Positions 1 to 11,407 of a stretch of 64,000 nucleotides of DNA are shown in pieces. The notes under the pieces are model-generated. The model made no database searches. It had not been told where the DNA came from and saw only the letters and a program-made list of their open reading frames with translations. The DNA is from Ignavibacteria bacterium (GTDB taxonomy: Bacteria; Bacteroidota; Ignavibacteria; Kapaibacteriales; Kapaibacteriaceae). A program made the position numbers and the translations under genes. Where the stretch lies: assembly GCA_016191145.1 (NCBI GenBank), contig JACPPD010000003.1:288778-352777 (forward strand), in the 5' to 3' direction. Each line of letters begins with the position of its first letter. The first letter of the stretch is position 1.

Positions 1-732
1 CCGTGTATTGTCTGCGCAAACGGTCACGTCCTGCCACCAGATCTAATTGCCATTGCTCACGAACACAATGTGGCAATCCTCACAACTCCGTTCGATACAT
101 CGAAAACCATCTATGCCATTGGAGAATTTCTCGACGATCAGTTCTCGCAACAAGTCACGGTTCATGGTTCGTTTGTCGACGTCTATGGCGTAGGCATGCT
201 GTTCGTAGGTAAGAGCGGTATCGGCAAAAGCGAGATTACGCTGGATTTAATTGAGCGAGGACACAGGCTTGTTGCAGACGACATTGTTGTACTCTCAAAG
301 AAACGTGAATCAATTCTGATGGGTACTGGGACTACGCTGGTACGGCACTTCATGGAGATACGAGGACTTGGTGTAATCGACATCAGGCAGATGTTTGGTG
401 TTCGGTCAATACGATTTCAAAAACGTCTCGAAATCATTGTTGAATTAGAAGTATTTGAACAAAATCGAGAATACACACGGACTGGCCTCGATGAGTCTCT
501 CACTCCCATCATGGCTGTGGACATTCCTACGGTAAACCTTCCAATTTTCCCGGGTAAGAACGTTACCGTTATCTCCGAAACAATTGCATTGAATTACTTG
601 CTCAAGACCTATGGTTACAATGCTTCTCAGGAGTTATCTGAGCGACTGGACGAAGAAATTATTAAGCGATCAAAACACATAGGGTCTTATGAACAACGCC
701 ATGTTACTTATTTCCAGGGTGATGATGAATAA
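1..732 (+). CDS. hprK: HPr kinase/phosphorylase, 5' truncated by window edge
   Basis: Frame open from base 1; Walker A GKSGIGKSE, ADDIV, MEIRGLGVIDIRQMFG signature. Confidence 0.9.
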   Translation, partial: PCIVCANGHVLPPDLIAIAHEHNVAILTTPFDTSKTIYAIGEFLDDQFSQQVTVHGSFVDVYGVGMLFVGKSGIGKSEITLDLIERGHRLVADDIVVLSKKRESILMGTGTTLVRHFMEIRGLGVIDIRQMFGVRSIRFQKRLEIIVELEVFEQNREYTRTGLDESLTPIMAVDIPTVNLPIFPGKNVTVISETIALNYLLKTYGYNASQELSERLDEEIIKRSKHIGSYEQRHVTYFQGDDE

Positions 733-2503
733 TTTTAGTAAATGTACACGGGTTGTTTGTTCGGCTGCATTGTTGTGTTGTTTACTAGTATTGTCTGCAT
801 GTAGCAGCCACGAATCTCAGCAAGTTGAAGACGCGAAGCCAGTGTTCGGCGAATGGGTGGTTGTTCATGAGTTGTCAGATCCCGAAGGACTCAATCCGGT
901 TGTTACCAACGACGCATCGGCCAGTGCAATTTTTAACAATGTCTTTGAACGGCTGCTTGATCAGGACTTTGAAACACTCGAGCTAATACCCGTCCTGGCC
1001 GAGGCACGACCAACGATTTCAGACGACCATCTGTCGTATACCTTTACCCTGAGAAAAGGAATTACGTTTAGCGACGGGCATCCGATGACCACTGCCGATG
1101 TGGTTTTTTCGTTTAAGGCGGTTAAGAATCCTCTAATCGTTGATGGTGCTGCGTTGAGAAACTACTTTCTCGATATGAAAGACATTACTGCAACTGACGA
1201 TAGGACGTTCACGGTAACAATGTCGCAGCCATACTTTCTGGCCGAGTATCAGCTTGGCAGCTATTGGATTATGCCCAAACATATTTTGGATCCTAAGGGG
1301 CTTACAGACAAGTACACAGTTGAGGAAACGAACGACGTTGTTCGCGCACAGCGTAATCCTGCCTTGAAAGAATTCGCTGAGTGGTTTAACACTGCTACTG
1401 TTAAACTCGACCCCAAGGTAAACATCGGGTCTGGTCCGTATGTGTATGAATCATGGTTCACGGGTGAATCTGTTATCCTCCGTAAGAACAACGAATGGTG
1501 GAGGCAGGGAACGGACAAATGGCATCCGGCATATCCAGGTAAAATAATTTATAAAGTTGTTAACGACAGAAACACCGCCGTTGTCTCGGTAAAAAACCAG
1601 GAAATTGATTTCATGGAATTTGTTCCGCCGCCCAAATACACCGAAGAAGTCGACACTACCGCACTGAAGCATCTGGCCAAGAAACCATTTAAAACTCAGG
1701 TTTATTCATACATTGGCTGGAATACACAGCGCTTCGTGCTTGCAGATAAGCGTGTTAGAAAGGCTCTCTCATATTTGGTCGATCGCAATGCATTGATGAA
1801 ACAGGTGCTCAGAGGGCTTGCCGAACCGATGAATTCGCCGGTATACATTGGAACTAAGGAGTATGACTCTACCATTCCGCCTATACCATACGACCCTGCA
1901 CGCGCACGCCAGCTACTTTCCGAAGCAGGATGGACAGATTCCAATGCCGACGGGTATTTGGACAAGATGGAGAATGGTAAACGCGTCGATTTGAGGTTTA
2001 AATTTTTATTGAATGCAGGGAATGAAGCACGGGAGCAAATTGCGCTGATTCTTGCAGATGAGTTTAAGCGTGTGGGGATCAGGGCAGAACTGCAAAAACT
2101 TGAGTGGTCTGTGTTTCTTGAAAATCTTAGGACGAGAAATTTCGATGCATATATTGGATCGTGGGTAAACGATCCTATTCCGACTGATCCGTATCAGCTA
2201 TGGCACTCATCGCAGGCAACTAATCACGGCTCTAACTATACAAACTTTAAGAATGAACGTGCCGACAAGCTAATGGAATTAAATCGCCTGGAGTTCGACG
2301 AAGCTAAACGAATTGAGTATATGAAGGAATTCCAGCGAATTGTTGTCGATGAACAACCCTATACATTTTTATGGATGCCATACTATCCGGCGGTGTATAA
2401 CAAGCGACTTAACAATGTACTGTTCTCGTATGTCCGTCCCGGATATAATCCAACACAATGGTGGGTTTCAAAGTCGCAGTGGAGGCTTGCAGCGGCCCCA
2501 TGA
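722..2503 (+). CDS. Peptide/oligopeptide ABC transporter substrate-binding lipoprotein (SBP family 5)
   Basis: Lipobox LLVLSACSS; SBP_bac_5-like body (LRKGITFSDGHPMTTADVVFSFK, VRKALSYLVDRN). Confidence 0.9.
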   Translation: MMNNFSKCTRVVCSAALLCCLLVLSACSSHESQQVEDAKPVFGEWVVVHELSDPEGLNPVVTNDASASAIFNNVFERLLDQDFETLELIPVLAEARPTISDDHLSYTFTLRKGITFSDGHPMTTADVVFSFKAVKNPLIVDGAALRNYFLDMKDITATDDRTFTVTMSQPYFLAEYQLGSYWIMPKHILDPKGLTDKYTVEETNDVVRAQRNPALKEFAEWFNTATVKLDPKVNIGSGPYVYESWFTGESVILRKNNEWWRQGTDKWHPAYPGKIIYKVVNDRNTAVVSVKNQEIDFMEFVPPPKYTEEVDTTALKHLAKKPFKTQVYSYIGWNTQRFVLADKRVRKALSYLVDRNALMKQVLRGLAEPMNSPVYIGTKEYDSTIPPIPYDPARARQLLSEAGWTDSNADGYLDKMENGKRVDLRFKFLLNAGNEAREQIALILADEFKRVGIRAELQKLEWSVFLENLRTRNFDAYIGSWVNDPIPTDPYQLWHSSQATNHGSNYTNFKNERADKLMELNRLEFDEAKRIEYMKEFQRIVVDEQPYTFLWMPYYPAVYNKRLNNVLFSYVRPGYNPTQWWVSKSQWRLAAAP

Positions 2504-3147
2504 AGCGACATGAACTGCGCGAAATTATAGCCGGAGGAGAATCATCTACAGTCGAGTTCAAACGTAAATTCACCTCTGCAGAAAAATTTGCCAGAGAAAT
2601 CATTGCGTTTGCCAATACTGTTGGAGGATATCTCATTATTGGCATCGATGACGACGGATCTATTGTCGGCATCGAAAGCGAAAAAGAGGAAGTGGAACTT
2701 GTTCGTATCGCTCAGCAGATGATTACGCCAGACCTGCCCCTTGATGTTGAAATAGTCGAGATTGAGTTCAAAGATGTCGTTGTTGTCCACGTCCCCAATA
2801 GTACCCAGAAACCGCATAGATTGACAAGCGCCGATCCCAAGGAGCGACCACACCAGCGAAAAGCGTTTATCAGGCAGGGTGAAAGCAGTGTGACGGCTTC
2901 GAGGGAAATGGTGCGGATTTTAGAAGGTATGAGCCCAGCGTCAGCACCGTTTACGCTGTCCATCGGCGACCGCGAACAGCGCTTGTTTACGTATCTGGAA
3001 CGGTACGGCCAGGCAAGCGTGAATGATTTTGCCCGCCTCGTAAACATTTCGCGTCGAAGAGCATCTCAGATCTTAGTCAAACTCGTACGCGCAGGTGTGC
3101 TGCACATCCACACTGCAAATGGGCACGATTTCTTCACTCTTGTTTGA
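2500..3147 (+). CDS. AlbA_2/Schlafen-type ATP-binding domain protein with C-terminal winged helix
   Basis: ESSTVEFKRKF...KFAREIIAFANTVGGYLIIGIDDDG motif; ATGA overlap with upstream gene. Confidence 0.8.
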   Translation: MKRHELREIIAGGESSTVEFKRKFTSAEKFAREIIAFANTVGGYLIIGIDDDGSIVGIESEKEEVELVRIAQQMITPDLPLDVEIVEIEFKDVVVVHVPNSTQKPHRLTSADPKERPHQRKAFIRQGESSVTASREMVRILEGMSPASAPFTLSIGDREQRLFTYLERYGQASVNDFARLVNISRRRASQILVKLVRAGVLHIHTANGHDFFTLV

Positions 3148-3192
3148 GTGTTAATCATCCGGGCCGACGTCAATAATCATCATTTGCGAAAG

Positions 3193-4989
3193 CTATTGCT
3201 GCTTAACAAAGAGAGTGTTGTAAATACTATTCGTTGTTGATATTCTCAGATTATACAATCCTGACGGAAGAACCGAAAAAACATCGGAACTCAGGTAATA
3301 TTCCTGATTATTCAAGATTGTATTAAATCTCTGCATGAGTTGGCCTGCTGCAGAAATTATCATTATCTCTGCTTCGCCGCTTGTGGGTGACTCCACAACA
3401 GCACCCGAACCATCGGTGATCGGATTGGGATAAATGTGCAACAGAGTTCCGCGTAACGGACCCTCTGCTACACTTGTTATGGTAGGCGTTACCTGAGCCA
3501 CAGCGCTCCAGATGCTGTTGCCGCATTCGTTAGCCGATCGGACAGCCCAGAAGAAACCTACCCCCGAAGGAATTGAGGAAACAGGCAGATCGTAAGAATT
3601 ACCCACTATCAGCGAGTCTTCGAAGAAGGGCGAGTTCATATTTGCCTGCGTCGAAAAACGAATGTAATACGATGTTGCATCGTTTACCGAGTTCCACCTA
3701 AACGTCAGACTCTTATCGAAATCTGCACTCACTGCACCCTTGGGACCAACAAGAGTAGGTGAGGGTGGGTTTTTACCATCTGTTGTAAACGAAAACACAA
3801 CCGACCAAGCTCCGGCCCCTGCATCGTTGATTGCACGGACCCTCCAAAAATATTTGGTTCCGCATGCCGGAACGCTCGATGTAATGGTCGTGCCAGTAAG
3901 AGTATCCTTGAACACAAGTGCCTGAGGAGTGAACGAACCTAATGATGCAATCTGAACTTCGTACCGATTTGCGAATTGCACAGGCTGCCACTCAAACGTT
4001 ATTAGAGTTCGTATAATCCTCGTTGCATTGTTTATGGGAGTTCGGAGCACTACCGTTCCGGGGACCTGAGCCGATGGGATAAAATCGACTTTATAATTAT
4101 CTCCTTCAAAAGTAATATCTTTTACAATATTGCCATTGAGTACGCCTCCAGAGGCCGTTATGGTAACACTTCCACTCCCTGAGAATGGAATTGCATATCC
4201 GCCAGATGAAGAAGTAACGGCGTAGTACTGTCCCCTTGAAGGCATTACGCGAACGCCGGCTATCCCCTCGCCGGGATCGTATATGCCGTTGAAATTTTGA
4301 TCGCTGTAGCATACACCAACGATGTATCTGACGCTTCGTATTGAAAAGTCCTGAGTGATAACGTATGGACCAGTAGTACCCTGCTGCAAACCTCCGCCGC
4401 TGTATATAATGCCAAGTCCAACTTCAGTGTAAACATCTGTATCGAAGTTGAGAATGTTTCGCCTATGGCCTAATTCAATTTGATTTTGTTCACCCCAATC
4501 AACGATGAAGCCGGCATATCCATACCACACAGAATTCGAATAAGCCGATACGTTTTCTCCATACATACCCTGAGGATAGTAATTTTCGCGAGCAAACCGA
4601 TCGGATATTTGTGAGCCATCGGATCCTACGTGTCCCTGAAAATTATTTGCAATCATGTCTGCAGTATGCTTTTCTGATGCAAGAAGCAATGAAGGATGAA
4701 ATGCCAACGGTGGACGCGAAGGATATGCTGTAAAAGCCTGCTTTGTTGCCTGCCTGTCTATTTGCCAATAGGTATAAGCCTGTTGTACTTCAGGATCGTC
4801 GGTATCTATCACTTGTATACCTGCCGCGGCAGGATTTGCGCGAGCATTGTTCATCAGTTCAAGCATGTATTGTTCATCATCCGAAGGATCTCCGTGCGAG
4901 TACTGCTCCGTCGGCTGAGTGTGAGCCGGAATAGCAGCACACACCAAAATGAATGCGAGAAATGGAAGGGGGCTTCTCAACGTTTTCAT
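3193..4989 (-). CDS. Secreted CAP/SCP-domain protein with FnIII-like repeats and T9SS C-terminal sorting domain
   Basis: Signal peptide; MLELMNNARANPAA, HTADMIANNF, NVSAYSNS; C-terminal IYPNPITDGSG...LPSGLYNLRI. Confidence 0.85.
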   Translation of the reverse strand: MKTLRSPLPFLAFILVCAAIPAHTQPTEQYSHGDPSDDEQYMLELMNNARANPAAAGIQVIDTDDPEVQQAYTYWQIDRQATKQAFTAYPSRPPLAFHPSLLLASEKHTADMIANNFQGHVGSDGSQISDRFARENYYPQGMYGENVSAYSNSVWYGYAGFIVDWGEQNQIELGHRRNILNFDTDVYTEVGLGIIYSGGGLQQGTTGPYVITQDFSIRSVRYIVGVCYSDQNFNGIYDPGEGIAGVRVMPSRGQYYAVTSSSGGYAIPFSGSGSVTITASGGVLNGNIVKDITFEGDNYKVDFIPSAQVPGTVVLRTPINNATRIIRTLITFEWQPVQFANRYEVQIASLGSFTPQALVFKDTLTGTTITSSVPACGTKYFWRVRAINDAGAGAWSVVFSFTTDGKNPPSPTLVGPKGAVSADFDKSLTFRWNSVNDATSYYIRFSTQANMNSPFFEDSLIVGNSYDLPVSSIPSGVGFFWAVRSANECGNSIWSAVAQVTPTITSVAEGPLRGTLLHIYPNPITDGSGAVVESPTSGEAEIMIISAAGQLMQRFNTILNNQEYYLSSDVFSVLPSGLYNLRISTTNSIYNTLFVKQQ

Positions 4990-5028
4990 TGTCGACCTGC
5001 GGAAAATATCAGGACATAAATCTACGGA

Positions 5029-5751
5029 TTACAGGTCTCCGTTCTGAGGCCTCATGATAATTTCTTCGATATGAGTCCGCGGATTGTCAAGGTTCGAAAC
5101 AAGAAATGCTACCACATCTGCAACGTCATCGGCAAGCATCATTTTAGAGCCCAATTCGTCGATTTCCTGCAAATCCCACATCTCCGTTGATGTTGCTCCA
5201 AGAATAATGTCGGTGACCTTTATACCATGGTCTCTGACTTCGTTACGCAGCACTCGGTTCATTGCCAGTAAACCTGCTTTAGACGATCCGTAGCCTCCGT
5301 TACCTTCATAAGCTGTGATTGCGGCAATAGAATTGATGGTAATAATCATCCCATTGTTGTGCTCGATCATCGAAGGAAGCACGGTCTTCGCGGAAAGAAA
5401 GCCCCCTGTCAAATTTATTTTCTGCATATCAACAAACTCGCCTTCACTCATGTCAACGAGGCTTTTCCAAATCCCCAGACCAGCGCTGTTTATAAGAACA
5501 TTAACTGGACCGAACACTTTCTCAGCGATGGCATGACTTCGCGCGAGGCTTGCGGCGTCGGCAACATCACATACTAATGTTTGTGATGTTTGCTTTGGCA
5601 ATAATCTTTCCACCTGCTTTAACGAGGCTTCGTTGCGGGCTGAGAGGGTTAGGTTGCACGTCGAACTCAATGCCTTGGCAATTGATAAACCGATTCCTCG
5701 CGAGGCGCCCGTTATCCAAATATGTTTGCGTATTGTATCCGGCTCAGGCAT
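5029..5751 (-). CDS. SDR family oxidoreductase
   Basis: TGASRGIG, NSAGLG, YGSSKAG motifs. Confidence 0.88.
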   Translation of the reverse strand: MPEPDTIRKHIWITGASRGIGLSIAKALSSTCNLTLSARNEASLKQVERLLPKQTSQTLVCDVADAASLARSHAIAEKVFGPVNVLINSAGLGIWKSLVDMSEGEFVDMQKINLTGGFLSAKTVLPSMIEHNNGMIITINSIAAITAYEGNGGYGSSKAGLLAMNRVLRNEVRDHGIKVTDIILGATSTEMWDLQEIDELGSKMMLADDVADVVAFLVSNLDNPRTHIEEIIMRPQNGDL

Positions 5752-5754
5752 CGG

Positions 5755-6918
5755 TTACCGCAAATCTGATTGATTGATGAGTAAAAGCAATTCTTCCGCC
5801 GTCTGCGAAAGTTCTGCGTCTCGCTTTCCCATCACTAAACGTGCAACTTCGATTGCTTTCTTGAATTCATACGCAGTTGTAGCCTTATCGTCTGCCCATG
5901 AATAGGAACGGATAAGCTTATCCGGGAACTCCGATAAAACGACGTTACAAAATATACCGCACACCGTTCCGGTAGAGAACTTAGTACCTATGGCAGATTT
6001 TGAATGGTCACCCATTAGTAAACCAATCATGATTCTCTGCGTGTCTTCTTCGCCCCATGGTAATTGGATTCGGATATGTCCGTATGTGTTCTTCAAATCC
6101 GATGTAATGGTTCCAGCGCCGAGGTTTACCCAATGCCCAAGGTAGGAATGGCCAAGAAACCCATCGTGCTGTTTGTTTGAATACCCTTGAATGATGCTGT
6201 GTTCGATTTCTCCTGCAACCTTGCATACGGGTCCAATCACGGACTCAGTTATCGAAGCATGTGCCTTAACGAGAGTGTTTCTTCCAATTACCGAAGGTCC
6301 GGTTATTACGGAATGGGGTCCAATTTGTGCGCCCGACATGATGATTACCTGTCCGCCGGATTCGTCAATTACACACGTATCGTGGATACTCGATCCCGTA
6401 AAATCATCTTCATCAACTAAATTAGCATCCCACGAAACTGCATCGCCAATGTGGTCTAACGCATGCCACAGCCGCGAAATGATGTGCCCCGTCACATCAA
6501 TCGTTCTGCAAGTATTCACATCAATCGTGTCAAGATACTGTGCTGCTTCCGATGGTGAGGCAGGGGGCTTGGGCAGGAAAGCCCCCACGGGATGACCGGA
6601 GCAGAAGAATGCAATCGGGTCGGTAGAGTGCATGCACGTATCTACGACTTGCTGCATCACTGTTGGCGACATGAGCACATTCGCAGTCATAATCAATGTT
6701 GGTTCCAAAACAAACGATGGCGTCTGCTGATTCCGTTCAACATATTCGCGCACATGGAGGTCGCGATGCGATGCAACCGTCACCACGCAATCGGGCACGC
6801 TCTTCGTCCACCGCTCCACAATCGTGAAGGCACCGCACCGCAGTTCCCATGAGCAGTGTGTTATCGAAAAGGGATACAGCCCTTCAACTCCTTCGTGTTC
6901 AATGAGAAGTACCTGCAT
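5755..6918 (-). CDS. GlmU-family putative sugar nucleotidyltransferase with left-handed beta-helix C-terminus
   Basis: N-terminal nucleotidyltransferase-like sequence; hexapeptide region GPHSVITGPSVIGRNTLVKAHASI, NLGAGTITSDLKNTYG. Confidence 0.8.
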   Translation of the reverse strand: MQVLLIEHEGVEGLYPFSITHCSWELRCGAFTIVERWTKSVPDCVVTVASHRDLHVREYVERNQQTPSFVLEPTLIMTANVLMSPTVMQQVVDTCMHSTDPIAFFCSGHPVGAFLPKPPASPSEAAQYLDTIDVNTCRTIDVTGHIISRLWHALDHIGDAVSWDANLVDEDDFTGSSIHDTCVIDESGGQVIIMSGAQIGPHSVITGPSVIGRNTLVKAHASITESVIGPVCKVAGEIEHSIIQGYSNKQHDGFLGHSYLGHWVNLGAGTITSDLKNTYGHIRIQLPWGEEDTQRIMIGLLMGDHSKSAIGTKFSTGTVCGIFCNVVLSEFPDKLIRSYSWADDKATTAYEFKKAIEVARLVMGKRDAELSQTAEELLLLINQSDLR

Positions 6919-6922
6919 GGCA

Positions 6923-8530
6923 TTACTCTTTGAGTGCCCGTTTCAGTGAGGCTTTTACAAATGCAGTGAACAGCGGATGACCCGTAACAGCACGAGATTT
7001 GAGCTCCGGATGAAATTGCACGCCAACAAACCATGGATGTTTTGCCAACTCGATGATTTCAACAAGGTGGCCATCGGGCGACACTCCGCTGCACTTTAGA
7101 CCGTGCGATTCCAGCAGTTCGCGAAAATCGTTGTTGAATTCGTACCTATGCCGATGCCGCTCCGAGATATGCTCGTATTTGTACGCTGCAAACGCTTTCG
7201 ATCCCGCTTCCAGACTGCAGGGATAGGCGCCGAGCCTCATCGTCCCACCCTTATCTACAACGCCCTGCTGATCGTGCATAAGATCAATAACGTTAAATTT
7301 GCCTTTTTTAAATTCCGATGAATTCGCTTCAGCAATTCCGGCAACATTCCTTGCAAATTCGATAACGGCACACTGCATGCCCAGACAAATGCCAAAGAAG
7401 GGGATTCCGTTTTCTCGCACATACTGTATTGCGTTGATCTTCCCCTCCACGCCGCGGGAGCCAAACCCTGGCGCTACCAGGATTCCATGCAGATCGGCAA
7501 GCTGCTCCGCGGCGGTTTCCTGAGTGATTGCCTCAGAATCAATCCAGCGTACAACAACCTTGGTGTTGTTAACAGCGCCGGCATGGATGAACGCTTCGGT
7601 GATGCTCTTATAACTATCCTTGTATCTGACGTACTTACCCACCAGCCCTATGGTGATGTGGTATTTGGGCGACTTGATTCTGTGAACGAATCGCGCCCAT
7701 GTTTCAAGGTCTATCTGCGAGCGTTTAAGACCCAGCTTTTCACAGACTATGTCGTCCAAACCCCGCCGTGCAAACATCATCGGCACTTCATAGATTGATT
7801 CGGCATCGAGAGCTTCGATGACGGAGCGTTCCTCGACGTTGCAAAAAAGAGCAATTTTTTGTCTGATGTCCTTATCGATTTTTTGCTCTGCCCGGCACAG
7901 AAGTATGTCGGGCATTATTCCGTGCTCCATGAGTGTCTTAACAGAGTGCTGACTCGGCTTCGTCTTGAGTTCGCCTGCACTGCGGATAAACGGCACGTAC
8001 GTTAAATGAACGTTCAGGACGTTGTTCTTTCCGAGTTCCAGACCCAACTGGCGCGAAGCTTCCAGGAAGGGCAGGGACTCGATATCGCCTACGGTACCGC
8101 CGATTTCAATGATCACCACATCGTACACGCCGTGAAATGCCTGCATGCGAGCTTTAATCTCATCGGTGATGTGTGGGATTACCTGAACGGTCTTACCAAG
8201 GTATTCGCCGCGGCGTTCTCTTGTGATTACATCATAGTACACCTGTCCTGCCGTTGCAGTGTTTTTTCGGCTCATACTCTCATCGAGATAGCGCTCGTAG
8301 TGGCCGAGGTCCAGATCCGTTTCTGCACCGTCATCGGTAACATACACCTCTCCATGCTGGAAGGGATTCATGGTTCCCGGATCGACGTTGATGTAAGGAT
8401 CGAACTTGAGAATTGTAACAGCAAACCCGCGCTGCTTTAACAGCAAACCAATGGAGGCTGAGGCAATACCTTTTCCAAGTGATGAAAGAACTCCGCCCGT
8501 AATGAAAATGTACTTCGACGTCTTTGGCAC
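6923..8530 (-). CDS. pyrG: CTP synthase (GTG start at 8530 preferred; longest ORF begins 8629)
   Basis: [62 protein letters not shown], GATase motif FGICLGMQ. Confidence 0.97.
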   Translation of the reverse strand: MPKTSKYIFITGGVLSSLGKGIASASIGLLLKQRGFAVTILKFDPYINVDPGTMNPFQHGEVYVTDDGAETDLDLGHYERYLDESMSRKNTATAGQVYYDVITRERRGEYLGKTVQVIPHITDEIKARMQAFHGVYDVVIIEIGGTVGDIESLPFLEASRQLGLELGKNNVLNVHLTYVPFIRSAGELKTKPSQHSVKTLMEHGIMPDILLCRAEQKIDKDIRQKIALFCNVEERSVIEALDAESIYEVPMMFARRGLDDIVCEKLGLKRSQIDLETWARFVHRIKSPKYHITIGLVGKYVRYKDSYKSITEAFIHAGAVNNTKVVVRWIDSEAITQETAAEQLADLHGILVAPGFGSRGVEGKINAIQYVRENGIPFFGICLGMQCAVIEFARNVAGIAEANSSEFKKGKFNVIDLMHDQQGVVDKGGTMRLGAYPCSLEAGSKAFAAYKYEHISERHRHRYEFNNDFRELLESHGLKCSGVSPDGHLVEIIELAKHPWFVGVQFHPELKSRAVTGHPLFTAFVKASLKRALKE

Positions 8531-8653
8531 ACGGCCCTCAGTGTTATGAAGTGTTGGATTTTTTCGGTACTCGGATGTGTACCAATTCAGGACGGGATCG
8601 AAACTACGGATGTCGGAGCGAAGCAACAACTGAAACGTTGCTAACTTGCCGAT

Positions 8654-9904
8654 ATGGTGCGTGCGGGAAGGTCATTTTTCAGTCTGGTTAGCCCCCTAAC
8701 AGGCTTAACAGTCCTTGCTCTGTTTACCTCTGCATGTTCACGGCAGGACAGCGGTGAGCCACGGGAGACTGTTATTCGATTTTGGCATTTCTGGAGTGAA
8801 CCTTCACAAAAGTTAGTGTTGCAGGAGATTGTTAGCGAGTTTGAGAGCACTACGGGCACGCGAGTAGAGCTTACGGAGTTATCGTGGAATGATGGTAAGG
8901 CAAAACTTCAGGCAGCATTCAACTCTGGTGCGCCTCCAGATGTTGTAGAGCTTGGCTCTGACTGGGTTGCACAGTTTTCGTCGGCGGGAGTGCTGATGGC
9001 TCTGCCGCTCGACAGTACGTTTACATCAGGATTTATTCCGTTCAGCCAGCCTCCTGCAATGTGGAATGGAAGGGTATTTGCATATCCATGGACTGTTGAC
9101 ACACGCGTGTTGTGGGTGAACACGGACTTAGTTGCAGCATCGGGTTGGAAGCAGCCCATCACCACTCTGAATGATCTGCTTGCAGCAAGTGAAAAAGTAC
9201 ACAGTAGTGGTTCGTTTGGATTTGGCGCCAATGGCGCAGACGTTCACAGATTGTACAAGAAAATTCTGCCGTTTATGTGGACGTTGGGAGGTGATGTTCT
9301 CGATGAAAACGGCCGGCCGCATTTAAACAGCGAAGCCAACATCAAAGCTCTTACTCTGTACGCAGACCTTGCACGAACAGGTTTTATTGAGACGCAGCGT
9401 CAGCTCGACGCCGCATACCTCAACGGCAAGGTCGCATTTTGGATATCGGGGTCCTGGTTAATACCAAGAGTTAGATCTCTTGCAAAATTTCGTTCAGAAG
9501 CTCATCTATTACCGGGATTTAATTCACATCCGGGAATCTCGTTTGCAGGCGGAGAGTACCTAGCCGTGAGCCGTGCAACACGCAACCAGCAGCGTGCACG
9601 AGAATTAGTAAAATTTCTTACCGAATCCGAACAGGCCATGAAGCTGTGTTCTGCCATTCCAGAAGCTGGATTCCCATCTGCACGCATAGCCTACCAGCAT
9701 GAATCGCTTATCAGCGATTCATTAAAAGCAGTCTTTGCAAGGCAGTTGGACAATGCACGAATGACGCCTGTTCATGCACGCTGGCTCGATCTGGAATTGA
9801 TTATCGAAAATGCAACGGTACGCGTGCTACTGGGCGAAGAAACGCCTCAGGAATCGCTGGAAAAAGCTCAGTTAGAAGCGCTGTTGTCTGTTACTGAGCA
9901 ATAA
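8654..9904 (+). CDS. Sugar ABC transporter substrate-binding lipoprotein (SBP family 1)
   Basis: Lipobox-like [47 protein letters not shown]. Confidence 0.88.
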   Translation: MVRAGRSFFSLVSPLTGLTVLALFTSACSRQDSGEPRETVIRFWHFWSEPSQKLVLQEIVSEFESTTGTRVELTELSWNDGKAKLQAAFNSGAPPDVVELGSDWVAQFSSAGVLMALPLDSTFTSGFIPFSQPPAMWNGRVFAYPWTVDTRVLWVNTDLVAASGWKQPITTLNDLLAASEKVHSSGSFGFGANGADVHRLYKKILPFMWTLGGDVLDENGRPHLNSEANIKALTLYADLARTGFIETQRQLDAAYLNGKVAFWISGSWLIPRVRSLAKFRSEAHLLPGFNSHPGISFAGGEYLAVSRATRNQQRARELVKFLTESEQAMKLCSAIPEAGFPSARIAYQHESLISDSLKAVFARQLDNARMTPVHARWLDLELIIENATVRVLLGEETPQESLEKAQLEALLSVTEQ

Positions 9905-11407
9905 GCCTGTGAACTACTCGCTCATTTTTATCGGTAGTTAATATCACAAGGTACATGCCTGACGGAATGTTGTTCAATGTGAACGCAATCTGGCCGTCGC
10001 CTGTGCCGCGGCGGACGTTTGATGCTAAGTCTGCAGGTTTTGTGCCCGACAAATCAAACAGAGAAAGATTGAGCATTCGGCTCGCGGCCAACTTGTATGC
10101 AATGGTAGCCCCTCCGTCGGCTGTTGGGTTGGGATACACGCGACTGTAGCTTAAAGGTCCTTCCGACGTTCAGGTCTCTTGCAATGCTGGCTGATGAACT
10201 GATGATGCATCGGCTGGATTCTTTTCCTTACGATACACGAGGACAATTTTACTGCTGTGAATGAGATCGGGGAATCTGAGCATGTGTTTATTGAATCGCT
10301 CGGTAGAGTCTATCCTCCTAAAATAGATGTTCATATCATTTAGTTGTTTTAGAATGGTGTTGGCTGACTCCAAGGCTATAAGAGTAGAATTCATAATGGA
10401 ATCAAAATAGAGGGTTTTAAACATTGAGCGGATGGAATCCAAACGTACATCCGTAGAATTCAAAACGGAATCAAAATTGAGAATCCTAAACATTGAGCGG
10501 ATGGAATCCAAACGTACATCAGTAGAGTTCATAACGGAGTCGATATTGAGTGTCTTAAAGATTGAATCGATGTGTCTGTTGTTCACCGACGTGCCGATGT
10601 TCAGGCTTTGCAAAACTGAGTCTATGTTCACCACCTGCAGTACGGAGTCCATGTTCAGCCGATGAAGTATAGAATCAATGTTAATCTCATCGGTTCTCTC
10701 AAAATTTACACTGCCATTGGATTTGCGTTAACGGTGAAAAAATTTCAGCTTTCCGTTATCATGTTCAATCCTGACTTCCATCTCAATGATGTCGCGTAAG
10801 TGGGCTTGATGGAATCCGGCAGAGTATTCATGAATTCCATATTAGGCTGATACCACATCACAACATCATCGTCAGGCATTTGGCTTGCAACAGGAATCAG
10901 CATGTTTGCATCGATTGTCCGTGCAGACGTTGAACCGATTACACGCCCCCTACCAGTCGAAGATGTAAACATTACGGGAAGCGGTCGGGGACGGTCCAAA
11001 AACACATCTTCCTGTGGGCGGTTGTTGCGATAGAAACAGAGCTTGACGCGTTGCTGCTTTGAATCGTCCGGACATGATGTTAAGCTGTCGGATTCAAACA
11101 GGCCGAAATAAATTGCTGCCAGCGATTGCTGGCGTATCGAAAGAGATGATTCCACTGCGTCATCACATCGGAGTGCAAAGAACAAAATCTGGTCTGTCGC
11201 TTCTTTGATGGTTGCGAATTGTATATGCCGAGAATTTTCATCGTCGCCGACGCGTTCACTTGCAGATTCAACGGTACCTGGCTTGTTCTCATCGATGTTT
11301 GACGGAAAGATGACGCCAGAAGACAAAACAACGCTCGTGCCTACCTCAGATTTATCCCGAAGTATCATCGAGGTAACACCTACAGCAACTGCCAGCGCTG
11401 CCAGCTA
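9891..11407 (-). pseudogene. Decayed gene: membrane-anchored protein with 9-/23-aa repeats and T9SS sorting domain, broken by in-frame TAG, a probable frameshift, TAA and TGA
   Basis: ORFs 10170-10652 and 9891-10139 share a frame and are separated by TGA at 10170-10172; the frame continues upstream past TAA at 10728-10730; ORF 10745-11368 extends upstream past TAG at 11405-11407 into a TM-like LAALAVAVGVTSMIL; C-terminal VYPNPTADGG...IPSGMYLV. Confidence 0.7.

Noticed and set aside
10170-10172. TGA recoding (alternative genetic code or selenocysteine)
   Set aside because: The same locus also has TAA and TAG lesions and a likely frameshift, and TGA is used as a normal stop in intact genes here (e.g. 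valS). Gene decay is simpler.
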